This document shows, piece after piece, positions 7,944 to 16,417 of a stretch of 64,000 nt of DNA. The stretch comes from Paenibacillus sp. JNUCC32 (GTDB taxonomy: Bacteria > Bacillota > Bacilli > Paenibacillales > Paenibacillaceae), in the NCBI RefSeq assembly GCF_014863545.1, contig NZ_CP062260.1, positions 2,046,001 through 2,110,000 on the forward strand, in the 5' to 3' direction. A program made the translations under genes and the position numbers. Position 1 is the stretch's first letter; each line of letters opens with the position of its first letter. Below the pieces are notes generated by a model. It was not told the origin of the DNA, ran no database searches, and saw nothing but the letters and a program-made list of their open reading frames with translations.

Positions 7944-9413
7944 ATGACCAGATTGATCAATAGCTTGCGCAAACTGAAAACGCCTCTCCTCATCTTGATC
8001 TGCTGCTTATTGGGGGTTGGCGCAGGAACGGGGAACGTAAGCGCCGAGAGCGCCGCGGACTCCTACAATTATTCCTATTGGGGCGATGCCGTCGCAGTGC
8101 CGGCCGCTTATGTGGCGACCGAATGGATCAGCGGCTCGGACCTGGGGACGGGACCTTTCCAAGAGCCCAGCGATCTCCACGTCGCCGCCGACAATCGCGT
8201 ATACGTACTGGATTCAGGCAACAATCGGATCGTTGTGCTGGACCGTGATCTAAAGCTGGTAAGCACCGTGGATTCCTTTACGAGAGAGGGCAAGCCGGAT
8301 ACATTCCTTCAACCGCAAGGGATTTTCGTGACGGATGACGGCGATGTCCTTGTAGCGGACACGGGTAACAAGCGGGTGGTTCACTTAGATGCGGATTTTC
8401 AGCTGGTCAAGATCATCGATTCGCCGGAGTCGGAACTATTGCAGGATTCGTTTAAATTCGAACCTGTGCGGGTCGTAATGGACCATGCGCAGCGAATTTA
8501 TGTCATGGCTGGCGGCGTGTTTGACGGGTTCATGGAATTCAACGCCGAAGGGGCGTTTACTACTTTCATTGGCGCGAATCGCGTTTATATCGATCCGATC
8601 GAATATTTCTGGAAGCAGATCTCGACTAAAGCGCAGCGAAGCCAGATGGTCATGTTTACGCCTACGGAGTTTACGAATCTGGATATTGATTCGGAAGGAT
8701 TTATCTATGCCACTAACGGAGACCAGTGGGGGAACAACATTAAGAAGCTAAACGCGCAAGGCAGCGACATTTTACGAAGAACTGGGTATTCCGACCCGCA
8801 GGGCGACATTCTTTACATCAGCAGCGAAGGTCCTTCTAAGCTGATCGATATCGATGTTACAGACAGCGAGATTTACTCCGTTCTCGATGGCAAGCGAGGG
8901 CGGGTGTTCACTTACAACGGGGACGGTCATCTGATGTACGTATTCGGCGGGCTGGGGAACCAATTGGGCCAGTTTCATACGCCGGCCGCCATCGATCGAA
9001 TCGGCGAGGATTTTCTTGTGCTGGATAAAGCGCTGGGCGAAATCACCGTCTTCCGAACGACCGAGTACGGGCGAACGCTGAATGAAGCAGTCAAAAGCTA
9101 TTACCGTGGCGAGGAAGAAACCGCTTTTGCGTTGTTTAATCGAACGATCGCCATGAATGCAAATCTGGATTTTGCCTATGCGGGGATCGGTAAAGCCTTG
9201 CTTCGTCAAGGCGATTATAAGGACGCCATGAAGCATTTTAAACGCAGTTTGGATCAAAAAAACTATTCCAAAGCATTCCTGCTATATCGAAAAGAAGTCA
9301 TGAGAGAGCATTTTCCGGTGATCATGACCATGCTGTTCTTAGCCGGAATCGGTATTTTTGCCGCGGCAAGGCTTCGGAAAGTGAAGGAACGAAGAAAGGG
9401 GGCTTCCGCATGA
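7944..9413 (+). CDS. Surface NHL beta-propeller / TPR membrane protein
   Basis: About 489 residues: an N-terminal signal or anchor (~10-32), an NHL-type beta-propeller (~55-375; repeats such as VYVLDSGNNRIVVLD, VLVADTGNKRVVHLD, GQFHTPAAI), a short tetratricopeptide stretch (~385-440, FAYAGIGKALLRQGDYKDAMKHFKRSL) and a C-terminal helix (~452-472) with a basic tail. The propeller should face outside. ATG 7944 is only 1-2 nt from GGAGG, so TTG 7953, with ordinary spacing, may be the real start. NHL propellers bind proteins or glycans. Its fixed place among importer genes, followed by YIP1 and DUF5696 genes, suggests an accessory part of the transport complex. Function is not known. Confidence 0.75.
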   Translation: MTRLINSLRKLKTPLLILICCLLGVGAGTGNVSAESAADSYNYSYWGDAVAVPAAYVATEWISGSDLGTGPFQEPSDLHVAADNRVYVLDSGNNRIVVLDRDLKLVSTVDSFTREGKPDTFLQPQGIFVTDDGDVLVADTGNKRVVHLDADFQLVKIIDSPESELLQDSFKFEPVRVVMDHAQRIYVMAGGVFDGFMEFNAEGAFTTFIGANRVYIDPIEYFWKQISTKAQRSQMVMFTPTEFTNLDIDSEGFIYATNGDQWGNNIKKLNAQGSDILRRTGYSDPQGDILYISSEGPSKLIDIDVTDSEIYSVLDGKRGRVFTYNGDGHLMYVFGGLGNQLGQFHTPAAIDRIGEDFLVLDKALGEITVFRTTEYGRTLNEAVKSYYRGEEETAFALFNRTIAMNANLDFAYAGIGKALLRQGDYKDAMKHFKRSLDQKNYSKAFLLYRKEVMREHFPVIMTMLFLAGIGIFAAARLRKVKERRKGASA

Positions 9414-10036
9414 GCAGGGATTGGATTCGATTCCCCCTAAATCTCATGGTTCATCCCTTTGAAGGCTATTGGGACCTGAAATACGATCGCAACCGACAAT
9501 TCACGTTGATCATTTCATTTTGCGTATTGTTCCTGGTGGCCGTTACGAACATTTTGGGGAGCCAGTACAGCGGTTTTCTAGTCCATGTGTACAATCCAGA
9601 GACCATGAACAGCTTCATGGAAATCGTCTATGTGATCGTGCCGGTATTGTTCTGGTGCGTGGCCAACTGGTCGCTTACGACCTTGATGGACGGAGAAGGC
9701 AAATTCGTCGAAATTTTCACGTCGACCTGCTTTGCGCTTCTGCCGCTCGTGATCATTCAATTTCCATGGATTTGGCTCAGCAATCTCGTTTCGCTGCAAG
9801 AGACCGCCTTCTATTATTTTTCCAACTCCGTTGCGGTTCTTTGGTTCGTATATCTGCTGTTTATCGGCAATATGACCGTACATCAGTTTTCCCCGTCCAA
9901 AACGATCGGAATTATGATGCTGACCCTGGTCGCCATGGGGTTCATGGCTTTTATCAGCTTGCTGTTTTTCAGCTTGGTCCAACAGATCGTGGCCTTTATA
10001 TCCGTCATCTATCAAGAATTGGTCATGAGAACTTAA
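9410..10036 (+). CDS. YIP1-family integral membrane protein
   Basis: The 208-residue protein starts with a cytoplasmic segment (FPLNLMVHPFEGYWDLKYDR), then has five hydrophobic helices, the usual layout of bacterial YIP1-domain proteins. Its ATG overlaps the previous gene's TGA by 4 bases, so the two are translationally coupled and probably made in equal amounts. GAAAGGGGG serves as ribosome site. YIP1 proteins in bacteria have no settled role; here it may be a membrane scaffold for the NHL and DUF5696 proteins. Confidence 0.75.
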   Translation: MSRDWIRFPLNLMVHPFEGYWDLKYDRNRQFTLIISFCVLFLVAVTNILGSQYSGFLVHVYNPETMNSFMEIVYVIVPVLFWCVANWSLTTLMDGEGKFVEIFTSTCFALLPLVIIQFPWIWLSNLVSLQETAFYYFSNSVAVLWFVYLLFIGNMTVHQFSPSKTIGIMMLTLVAMGFMAFISLLFFSLVQQIVAFISVIYQELVMRT

Positions 10037-10048
10037 GGAGGAGGAAAA

Positions 10049-12607
10049 ATGGGCAATTTCGCTAGATATATGCTGCTTGCTGCCAGTGTACTGACAGCGC
10101 TGATCATGGCCGGATGTACGGATAAAGGACCCGATGAGGCAGCTGGCGATCAAGTCAACAGGCTCACCGAAACGTTTAAACTCGATTCAACCCTTAAGGC
10201 GTCGTTCGCCAATCCGAAAGTCCAAGGCATGAAAGGCATCGCCGAGAACGATCAACTGCAGCTGCTAGCGGACGATCAGACGGGGACGATCGCCGTCGTG
10301 CATAAAGCGAGCGGGGAAGTTTGGCACAGCAATCCTCCCGGGCGCGAGTCGGATCCGCTGGCTGCAGGCGTGAACAAGAGTTTGTTGTCCTCTCAGCTGA
10401 AGCTTGATTTTTATAATAGTTTCGGACAAATAAACTCCGTCAATTCGCATGCCGATAGCGTGGCCTATAAACAAATCGGCATGGAGGAAATCGCAAATGG
10501 CGTTCGCGTAAACTACCGGTTCGGCTCGGACAAGAAAACAATCGACGACATGCCCATGAAGATCAGCAAGGCGCGCTTCGAGCAGAACCTGTTAAGCAAG
10601 CTGGACAGCACGGGCCAGCGAACGCTGAAAATCGCGTACACCGAGGATGCGGAACAGGAGATGTATGTCCGGTCCGACGGCGCGCTTAAAGGCCTTCAGC
10701 TGGAGCGGGCGCTTAAAGCCTTTGAGGATGCCGGGTATACCGAAGAAGATTTGCTGGTCGACATTGAGGAAAACCATTTGGATCAGACCAAGCCTGAACC
10801 GCGGGTATTTCATGCTTCGGTTGAATACACGCTGGACGGCGACAGTCTGCTCGCCAAGATCCCGGTTTCCAGCATCGATTACCCGGGTGAATATCCGGTG
10901 AACACCATATCGTTCCTGAGTTTCTTCGGTGCCGGGGGAACGGAAGAAAAAGGCTCGATCTTCATTCCGGACGGATCGGGGGCGCTGATCCATTTTAATA
11001 ACGGCAAGACCCGGTATCCAGCCTACCAACAGAACGTGTACGGAACGGACCGAACCATGAGCCGCATCGAAACGGCAGAACTCAGCCAGGAAATCAGGCT
11101 GCCGGTGTTCGGAATCATCCGTCAAGCCGGGGCATTTATCGGCATCATCGAGGAAGGGGCTCCGGCCGCGACAATCAATGCTGACGTTAGCGGCAGACTG
11201 AACAGCTATAACTACGTTTACCCGACGTTCACGGTGATCAACAAAGGCGACTTAAGCCTGGATGCGAACGGCCAGCAGCGCTCGCTTCCGAAATTTCAGG
11301 AAGCTCCGATGCGAAGCGATTTTACGGTCCGATATGCCTTCGTGGGCAAGCAGTCGGCTTCCTATCAAGGACTTGCTGCCTATTACAGGAAATATTTGGA
11401 GCAGCATGGCGGTCTTCCCGCAATTGACGAGAGGAACGGGGACAATATGCCGTTCTATCTGGAGCTCGTAGGCAGCATTTATAAGAAGAAGCATTTTGCA
11501 GGAATTCCCTATCGGGCGCTGGAGCCGCTCACGACCTTTGAACAAGCGCAAAGTATTCTGACAGACATGAGCCAGCGTGGAATCCATGACATCAAATTGA
11601 AGTATAGCGGCTGGTTCAACAAGGGGCTGGCTCATGAGGTACCTGGCAGCGTCTCCGTTGACCAGCAGGTAGGGGGAGAGAAGGGACTTCGGCGTCTGTT
11701 ATCCTATGCTAACGAGAATGGGGTAACGCTATATCCGGATGTCGCCTTCCTTACGGCATTGTCCGGTTCCGGGTTCAACGTAACGAAGGAGGCGGCCAGA
11801 ACGCTGCGAGGCGTCCCCGCAGAGCTCTATTCATTCAATCCGGCATTGAATCGCCGGGATCGGACCGGTTGGCCGACCTATGTCATATCGCCGCGGTTAA
11901 TAGGTAGTTACACGGAAGCTTTCTTAAAGGACTATGGCAAATACGGCGCAAATGCCGTTTCGCTGAGTGATCTGGCCGCCGAGCTCGATAGCGATTTTCG
12001 CAAGCACCGCCAAATTGACCGCACGGAGTCCGAGCAGCTGTCTCAGGATGCGCTGAACAAAATTGAAGATGCCAATCTTCAGGTCATGGCTGACGGAGGA
12101 AATGCTTATGCGCTGCCTTTCTTAACCGATATCACCCACGCGCCCATGGCAAGCAGCAGGTTTAAAATCGAGGACGCGGAAATCCCGTTCTATCAAATGG
12201 TCGTCCGCGGTTATATCGATTACACAGGCTCACCCTACAATCTGACTGCGTATACCGATCCCAAACCGTATATATTGAAGTGTTTGGAGTACGGTTCCGG
12301 CGTGTACTTCCAATGGATCTATGAACCGAATCACAACATAAAGGACACGGCGCATAACGACTTGTTCTCCGCCAATTACGAGATATGGATCGATGAAGCC
12401 GCCCGTATCTATGAGGAAGTGAATGCTTTTCTGAAAAAGGTTCGCCATGATCGGATCATCGGACATGACGAATTGGCTGACGGCGTATTCAAGACGATAT
12501 ATGAGAGCGGCGTTTATGTCATCGTGAATTATAATCATGTACCGGTGACGATTGACGATCTAACCATTGAAGCCGAAAGCTATGTGACAGGTGGTGAAGC
12601 GCCGTGA
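10049..12607 (+). CDS. DUF5696-family lipoprotein
   Basis: This 852-residue lipoprotein (lipobox IMAGC, Cys23) begins with a beta-rich region that includes GEVWHSNPPG, then a segment from ~480 onward that reads like a (beta/alpha) barrel (IKLKYSGWFNKG, GVTLYPDVAFLTA, SRLIGSYTEAFLKDYGKYGANAVSLSDLAAE, QVMADGGNAYALPF). This is the pattern of DUF5696 proteins of Paenibacillus sugar loci. The barrel suggests a glycosidase-like or glycan-binding fold, but no catalytic pair can be named with confidence. The start follows AGGAGGA. The stop overlaps the next permease's GTG, so expression is coupled. Its role in polysaccharide capture is inferred from context only. Confidence 0.75.
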   Translation: MGNFARYMLLAASVLTALIMAGCTDKGPDEAAGDQVNRLTETFKLDSTLKASFANPKVQGMKGIAENDQLQLLADDQTGTIAVVHKASGEVWHSNPPGRESDPLAAGVNKSLLSSQLKLDFYNSFGQINSVNSHADSVAYKQIGMEEIANGVRVNYRFGSDKKTIDDMPMKISKARFEQNLLSKLDSTGQRTLKIAYTEDAEQEMYVRSDGALKGLQLERALKAFEDAGYTEEDLLVDIEENHLDQTKPEPRVFHASVEYTLDGDSLLAKIPVSSIDYPGEYPVNTISFLSFFGAGGTEEKGSIFIPDGSGALIHFNNGKTRYPAYQQNVYGTDRTMSRIETAELSQEIRLPVFGIIRQAGAFIGIIEEGAPAATINADVSGRLNSYNYVYPTFTVINKGDLSLDANGQQRSLPKFQEAPMRSDFTVRYAFVGKQSASYQGLAAYYRKYLEQHGGLPAIDERNGDNMPFYLELVGSIYKKKHFAGIPYRALEPLTTFEQAQSILTDMSQRGIHDIKLKYSGWFNKGLAHEVPGSVSVDQQVGGEKGLRRLLSYANENGVTLYPDVAFLTALSGSGFNVTKEAARTLRGVPAELYSFNPALNRRDRTGWPTYVISPRLIGSYTEAFLKDYGKYGANAVSLSDLAAELDSDFRKHRQIDRTESEQLSQDALNKIEDANLQVMADGGNAYALPFLTDITHAPMASSRFKIEDAEIPFYQMVVRGYIDYTGSPYNLTAYTDPKPYILKCLEYGSGVYFQWIYEPNHNIKDTAHNDLFSANYEIWIDEAARIYEEVNAFLKKVRHDRIIGHDELADGVFKTIYESGVYVIVNYNHVPVTIDDLTIEAESYVTGGEAP

Positions 12608-13521
12608 AATTCATAACCCAGCGATTGGGGGGAAAGCAAAGGAGCTATGGGAAACAGAAGGCTTTATGGGGCATTGCTTATGTTATGCCTTGGCTTCTCG
12701 GCTTTATATTTTTCTTCCTGATCCCTTTGCTGACTTCCCTGATCTACAGTTTTAGCACTGTAACCGCGAATTCCGAAGGAATCGGCATTACGCTAATGGG
12801 GATGAAAAACTATATGACCGCCTTTACGGTCAACACCAGCTTTAATCGAATGCTGACCGAAGCGATTGTTAATATGGTGGTGAACGTGCCCTTGATCGTT
12901 ATTTTCAGCCTCTTTCTGGCTGTTGTCCTGAATCAGAAATTCCTTGGCCGTTCCTTTGCCAGATCGATATTCTTCCTGCCTGTCATTCTTGCTTCCGGGG
13001 TCATACTGACCCTGGAAAGCAGCAGCCTCGTTCAGGCGATCAATGATCAGAATGCCGGTTCCGGAGGGCTGATCAACGCTTTGGGAAGCTTTGAGCTCGA
13101 GCGATTAATGCTTCAAGCCGGCGTAAGCGAGACCATCGTAAACTATTTAACGGGAGCCGTGGATCGTATCTATGATATTGTAAGCCAATCCGGCGTACAG
13201 ATTCTCATATTCCTGGCTGGCATCCAGACGATATCTCCCCAGCTGTATGAAGCGTCCAAGATGGAAGGGGCAACGGGTTACGAAGCCTTCTGGAAAATCA
13301 CGTTTCCGATGGTCAGCCCGCTAATCCTGGTCAATATGATTTATACGATTATCGACTCGTTCTCCCGAAATGAGCTGACAGAGTTAATCCGGACCACGGG
13401 CTTCGTTCAGTTCGATTTCGGCCTTAGCTCAGCGATGGCCTGGATTTATTTCTTAGCCATTACTATCATCCTATTAATCAGCGCATATTTGGTATCCAGG
13501 AAGGTCTTTTACCATGAATAG
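12604..13521 (+). CDS. CUT1 sugar ABC permease, second pair, subunit 1
   Basis: The 305-residue membrane protein carries an EAA-type loop (LYEASKMEGATGYEAFWKITFPMVSP). An unusually long extracytoplasmic insert of ~70 residues between helices (ESSSLVQAINDQNAGSGG to IYDIVSQSG) sets it apart from the 6103 permease. GTG 12604 overlaps the stop of the DUF5696 gene. It forms a second permease pair with the gene at 13537. Confidence 0.9.
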   Translation: MKFITQRLGGKQRSYGKQKALWGIAYVMPWLLGFIFFFLIPLLTSLIYSFSTVTANSEGIGITLMGMKNYMTAFTVNTSFNRMLTEAIVNMVVNVPLIVIFSLFLAVVLNQKFLGRSFARSIFFLPVILASGVILTLESSSLVQAINDQNAGSGGLINALGSFELERLMLQAGVSETIVNYLTGAVDRIYDIVSQSGVQILIFLAGIQTISPQLYEASKMEGATGYEAFWKITFPMVSPLILVNMIYTIIDSFSRNELTELIRTTGFVQFDFGLSSAMAWIYFLAITIILLISAYLVSRKVFYHE

Positions 13522-13536
13522 AAGAAGGTGAATGCA

Positions 13537-14481
13537 ATGCCGGTATCTCGGTGGCTATCGCTCGAACATTGGAAACGATGGCTCTGGTCTTTCATACGTT
13601 TAACATTGATCGCAGGCCTGTCCTTTGTCATTCTGTATCCGATTCTGCAAAAAATCTCGACGGCCGTCAAAGACAAGGCCGATCTTTATTCACCGGTCGT
13701 CGTATGGATTCCGGAAAATTTCACGATGAGCAATTTCCTTGATGCCATCCGCATTATGGATTACTGGGAAACGCTGTTTAACACGTTTGCGCTGTCGGCG
13801 ACGACGACGGTCTTGACAGCCGCTTCTTGCGCGCTTGCGGGATACGGCTTTGCCCGTTTGAAGTTCAAGGGCAGCCAATTTATGTTCGCTTGCGTTATCC
13901 TGACGATACTGGTGCCCCCAACCACGATTCTCATTCCTATATACTTGAATCTGAAAGATTTTACGCTGATGGGCTTGATCCCGCTCATAACCGGGAAATC
14001 CGTCAATCTGTTAAACAGCTATTGGCCGTTCATTCTGACTTCGCTGACGGCCAATTCCCTCAAAGCCGGTTTGTACATTTTTATATTCCGACAATTTTTC
14101 CGCGGCATTCCGAAAGAAGTGGAGGAGGCCGCGTATATCGACGGCGCGGGCGTCGGAACCACCTTTACCCGCATCATGATGCCGAACGCGATTCCTGCCG
14201 TCATTACCACGACGTTGTTCTCCTTCGTCTGGCAATGGAACGACAGCTTCTACACGACGACGTATCTGACTTCAAGCAAGGTCATGTCCACCCAGCTTTC
14301 ATCGCTGCCGTACAATCTGTCCATCATGCTGGGCGGCGATCCGTCGAAGGCAGACCCTTTTTATTTGAGTATGGTGCAGGATACCGGCATCTTGCTGGCC
14401 ATCCTTCCGTTGATCGTCATTTATTTGTTCGTCCAGCGATACTTCGTGGAAAGTATCGAGCGTACCGGTATCGTAGGCTAA
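13537..14481 (+). CDS. CUT1 sugar ABC permease, second pair, subunit 2
   Basis: The chosen ATG 13537 lies 6 bases after GAAGGTG, giving 314 residues; an in-frame GTG at 13528 is inside that ribosome site. Six helices and the loop EVEEAAYIDGAGVGTTFTRIMMP mark a MalG-type permease. It is the last gene of the operon and is followed by a strong terminator. Two permease pairs with two binding proteins in one operon suggest two importers, or one system with alternative channels; the sequence does not decide. Confidence 0.9.
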   Translation: MPVSRWLSLEHWKRWLWSFIRLTLIAGLSFVILYPILQKISTAVKDKADLYSPVVVWIPENFTMSNFLDAIRIMDYWETLFNTFALSATTTVLTAASCALAGYGFARLKFKGSQFMFACVILTILVPPTTILIPIYLNLKDFTLMGLIPLITGKSVNLLNSYWPFILTSLTANSLKAGLYIFIFRQFFRGIPKEVEEAAYIDGAGVGTTFTRIMMPNAIPAVITTTLFSFVWQWNDSFYTTTYLTSSKVMSTQLSSLPYNLSIMLGGDPSKADPFYLSMVQDTGILLAILPLIVIYLFVQRYFVESIERTGIVG

Positions 14482-14493
14482 CATTTCAAGATG

Positions 14494-14530
14494 AAAACCG
14501 CCACCCCGAATCTAGGGGATGGCGGTTTTT
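14494..14530 (+). terminator. Strong Rho-independent terminator of the import operon
   Basis: A GC-rich stem (AAAACCGCCACCCC with GGGGATGGCGGTTTT, one mismatch) and a 7-nt loop run into T5. It ends the nine-gene operon that starts at 1703. Confidence 0.9.
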
Positions 14531-14582
14531 GCTTGCATGCAGCAACAAGTAAATAATGGGATAGTAAGTAAAAAAATGTTTA

Positions 14583-14610
14583 TTGTGGGCCGGAGCCTTT
14601 AAAGTATAAT
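14583..14610 (+). promoter_or_regulatory. Candidate sigma-A promoter for the binding-protein gene
   Basis: TTGTGG (14583-14588), a 16-bp spacer and a perfect TATAAT (14605-14610) lie 35 bases before the TTG start at 14645. No cre-like or CAGGTTG motif is seen here, so this unit may be expressed basally. Confidence 0.55.
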
Positions 14611-14644
14611 AATACAATTAATCGATAGGAAAGGGTGTTATCTG

Positions 14645-16330
14645 TTGCTGATCATCGTAAAGAACTTCTCCAAGGTCATGCTAAGCGCTTTACTGTTTGG
14701 TTCAACACTGGCGTCTTGTCACCAAAGCAGCGGTATCGACCACAATCGGGGGCCGGAAACACGCGGGGAGGGCGTATACAACGATAAGTCATTAAGCGTT
14801 TATCATCCGCCGATCGAAGTCACGCTTGTGAGAGAAATCGGCGACGGCTTGGAAGATATTCTGAAGGCATTGCCTGATGAAACGCTGGAGGACAATCGCT
14901 GGAGTCAGTTGTACGAACAAGTTCTTGGCATTCAAATCAAATACAAATGGGCTGTGAGAAGCGAACAATACCACAAAAAGCTGGATATTATGCTGGCTTC
15001 AGGGGACATTCCGGATATCGTCAAGGTCAATGCCCAGCAGCTCAGGCAATTGAGTCATGCCGGTCTGATCCAGGATCTGACGCAGTCTTATGAGGAATAT
15101 GCTTCCGCGTTGACTCGGCAAGTTCATCGTCAGGAAGGGAGCGGCACCCTGGAATCCGGCATAATCGGTGACAAGCTGATGGGCATACCAGAGACCGATT
15201 CCTCTATCGAAAAGGCGATGTTTCTGTGGATTCGAACGGATTGGCTGGACCGATTGGAACTCTTGCCTCCGCAAACGATGGATGATGTCCTGGCAATTTC
15301 GAAAGCGTTTACAGAACAGGATCCCGACGGAAATGGCCAACAGGACACCTATGGAATAGCGGCTACCCAATATTTGTGGGACCCCGTCATGGGCTTAACC
15401 GGATTCATGGCCGGTTATGGAGCCTACCCGAACATATGGCTTGAAGACGAGAGCGGCAAACTCGTATACGGAGGCATTCAGCCCGAAGTGAAACAGGCGC
15501 TCAAAGCGCTTCAGGATATGTATCGCAACCATGAAATCGAGAGTGAATTCATTTTTAAAAACGGAAGCAAAGCAAAACAGCTCATAGCCGATGGGAAGAT
15601 CGGAATGGCCTATGGAGAGCAATGGGGAGCATTCTTGTTTCAATCCAGCCGAAGCGGCGATCCGGATGCAGAGTGGCAGGCTTTTCCCATTGTTACTGAC
15701 TCCGGCAAGGCGCCAAAGGTTCCGCTTAAATTTACCACAAGTTCTTTTTACGCCGTAAGAAAGGATTTCGCTCACCCGGAAGCGATTCTGAAAATGTTCA
15801 ATTTGCATCTTGAAAAAAATTGGGGCAAAACGGCCGAGTACGGGACTTACTACAACGATTCCTCGCCCGTGTGGGGTCTATCTCCCGTGACTCCTTTCCC
15901 TGCTGATAAAAACCTCGAAGCCTACCGGCAAATCGCCGAAGCGCGTCGACAAGGCTCGACGTCACAGTTACAAGGTGAGTCCGGATTCATACAAGACCGA
16001 ATCGATCGATATATGGATAAGAAAGAAGACAGCGAATCCGGCTGGGGATGGGAAAAAATCTACGGGGCATCCGGTGCGATGAGCATCCTGGACCAATACG
16101 AGAAAAACGATCAGTTGTTATTCGATGCATTTGCCGGCGCTCCGACCGAAACCATGATCGAAAGAAGAAACATTCTGGACAATCTTCAGCATGATTACTT
16201 CGTTAATATCATCCTCGGCGAACCCGTCGACCAATTCGACCGGTTTGTCGAGGAATGGTATCGGCTTGGCGGCGCGGACATTACGGCCGAAGTGAATCAA
16301 TGGCATGAGGACAAGAAAGGCCGTCCATAG
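14645..16330 (+). CDS. LplA-type substrate-binding lipoprotein next to a two-component system
   Basis: The protein has 561 residues and a lipobox STLASC (Cys25), with the long LplA-type binding domain that includes the calcium-loop-like segment TEQDPDGNGQQDTYGIA. TTG 14645 follows GGAAAGGGTG by 7 nt. It has no permeases beside it; instead a YesM/YesN-like sensor kinase and regulator follow in the same direction. It may serve as sensory binding protein for that kinase, or share permeases encoded elsewhere. It is a clear paralogue of the partial gene at 62931 (compare TMDDVLAISKAF and TMDDVIAISKAF). Confidence 0.88.
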   Translation: MLIIVKNFSKVMLSALLFGSTLASCHQSSGIDHNRGPETRGEGVYNDKSLSVYHPPIEVTLVREIGDGLEDILKALPDETLEDNRWSQLYEQVLGIQIKYKWAVRSEQYHKKLDIMLASGDIPDIVKVNAQQLRQLSHAGLIQDLTQSYEEYASALTRQVHRQEGSGTLESGIIGDKLMGIPETDSSIEKAMFLWIRTDWLDRLELLPPQTMDDVLAISKAFTEQDPDGNGQQDTYGIAATQYLWDPVMGLTGFMAGYGAYPNIWLEDESGKLVYGGIQPEVKQALKALQDMYRNHEIESEFIFKNGSKAKQLIADGKIGMAYGEQWGAFLFQSSRSGDPDAEWQAFPIVTDSGKAPKVPLKFTTSSFYAVRKDFAHPEAILKMFNLHLEKNWGKTAEYGTYYNDSSPVWGLSPVTPFPADKNLEAYRQIAEARRQGSTSQLQGESGFIQDRIDRYMDKKEDSESGWGWEKIYGASGAMSILDQYEKNDQLLFDAFAGAPTETMIERRNILDNLQHDYFVNIILGEPVDQFDRFVEEWYRLGGADITAEVNQWHEDKKGRP

Positions 16331-16417
16331 AACCATGAGCCCCGCAAGCATGATTGGCTTCAAAGGCCATCAGGCGGCTAATCATCAAGCATATTCACAC
16401 GCATCGGAGGAGTTTAA

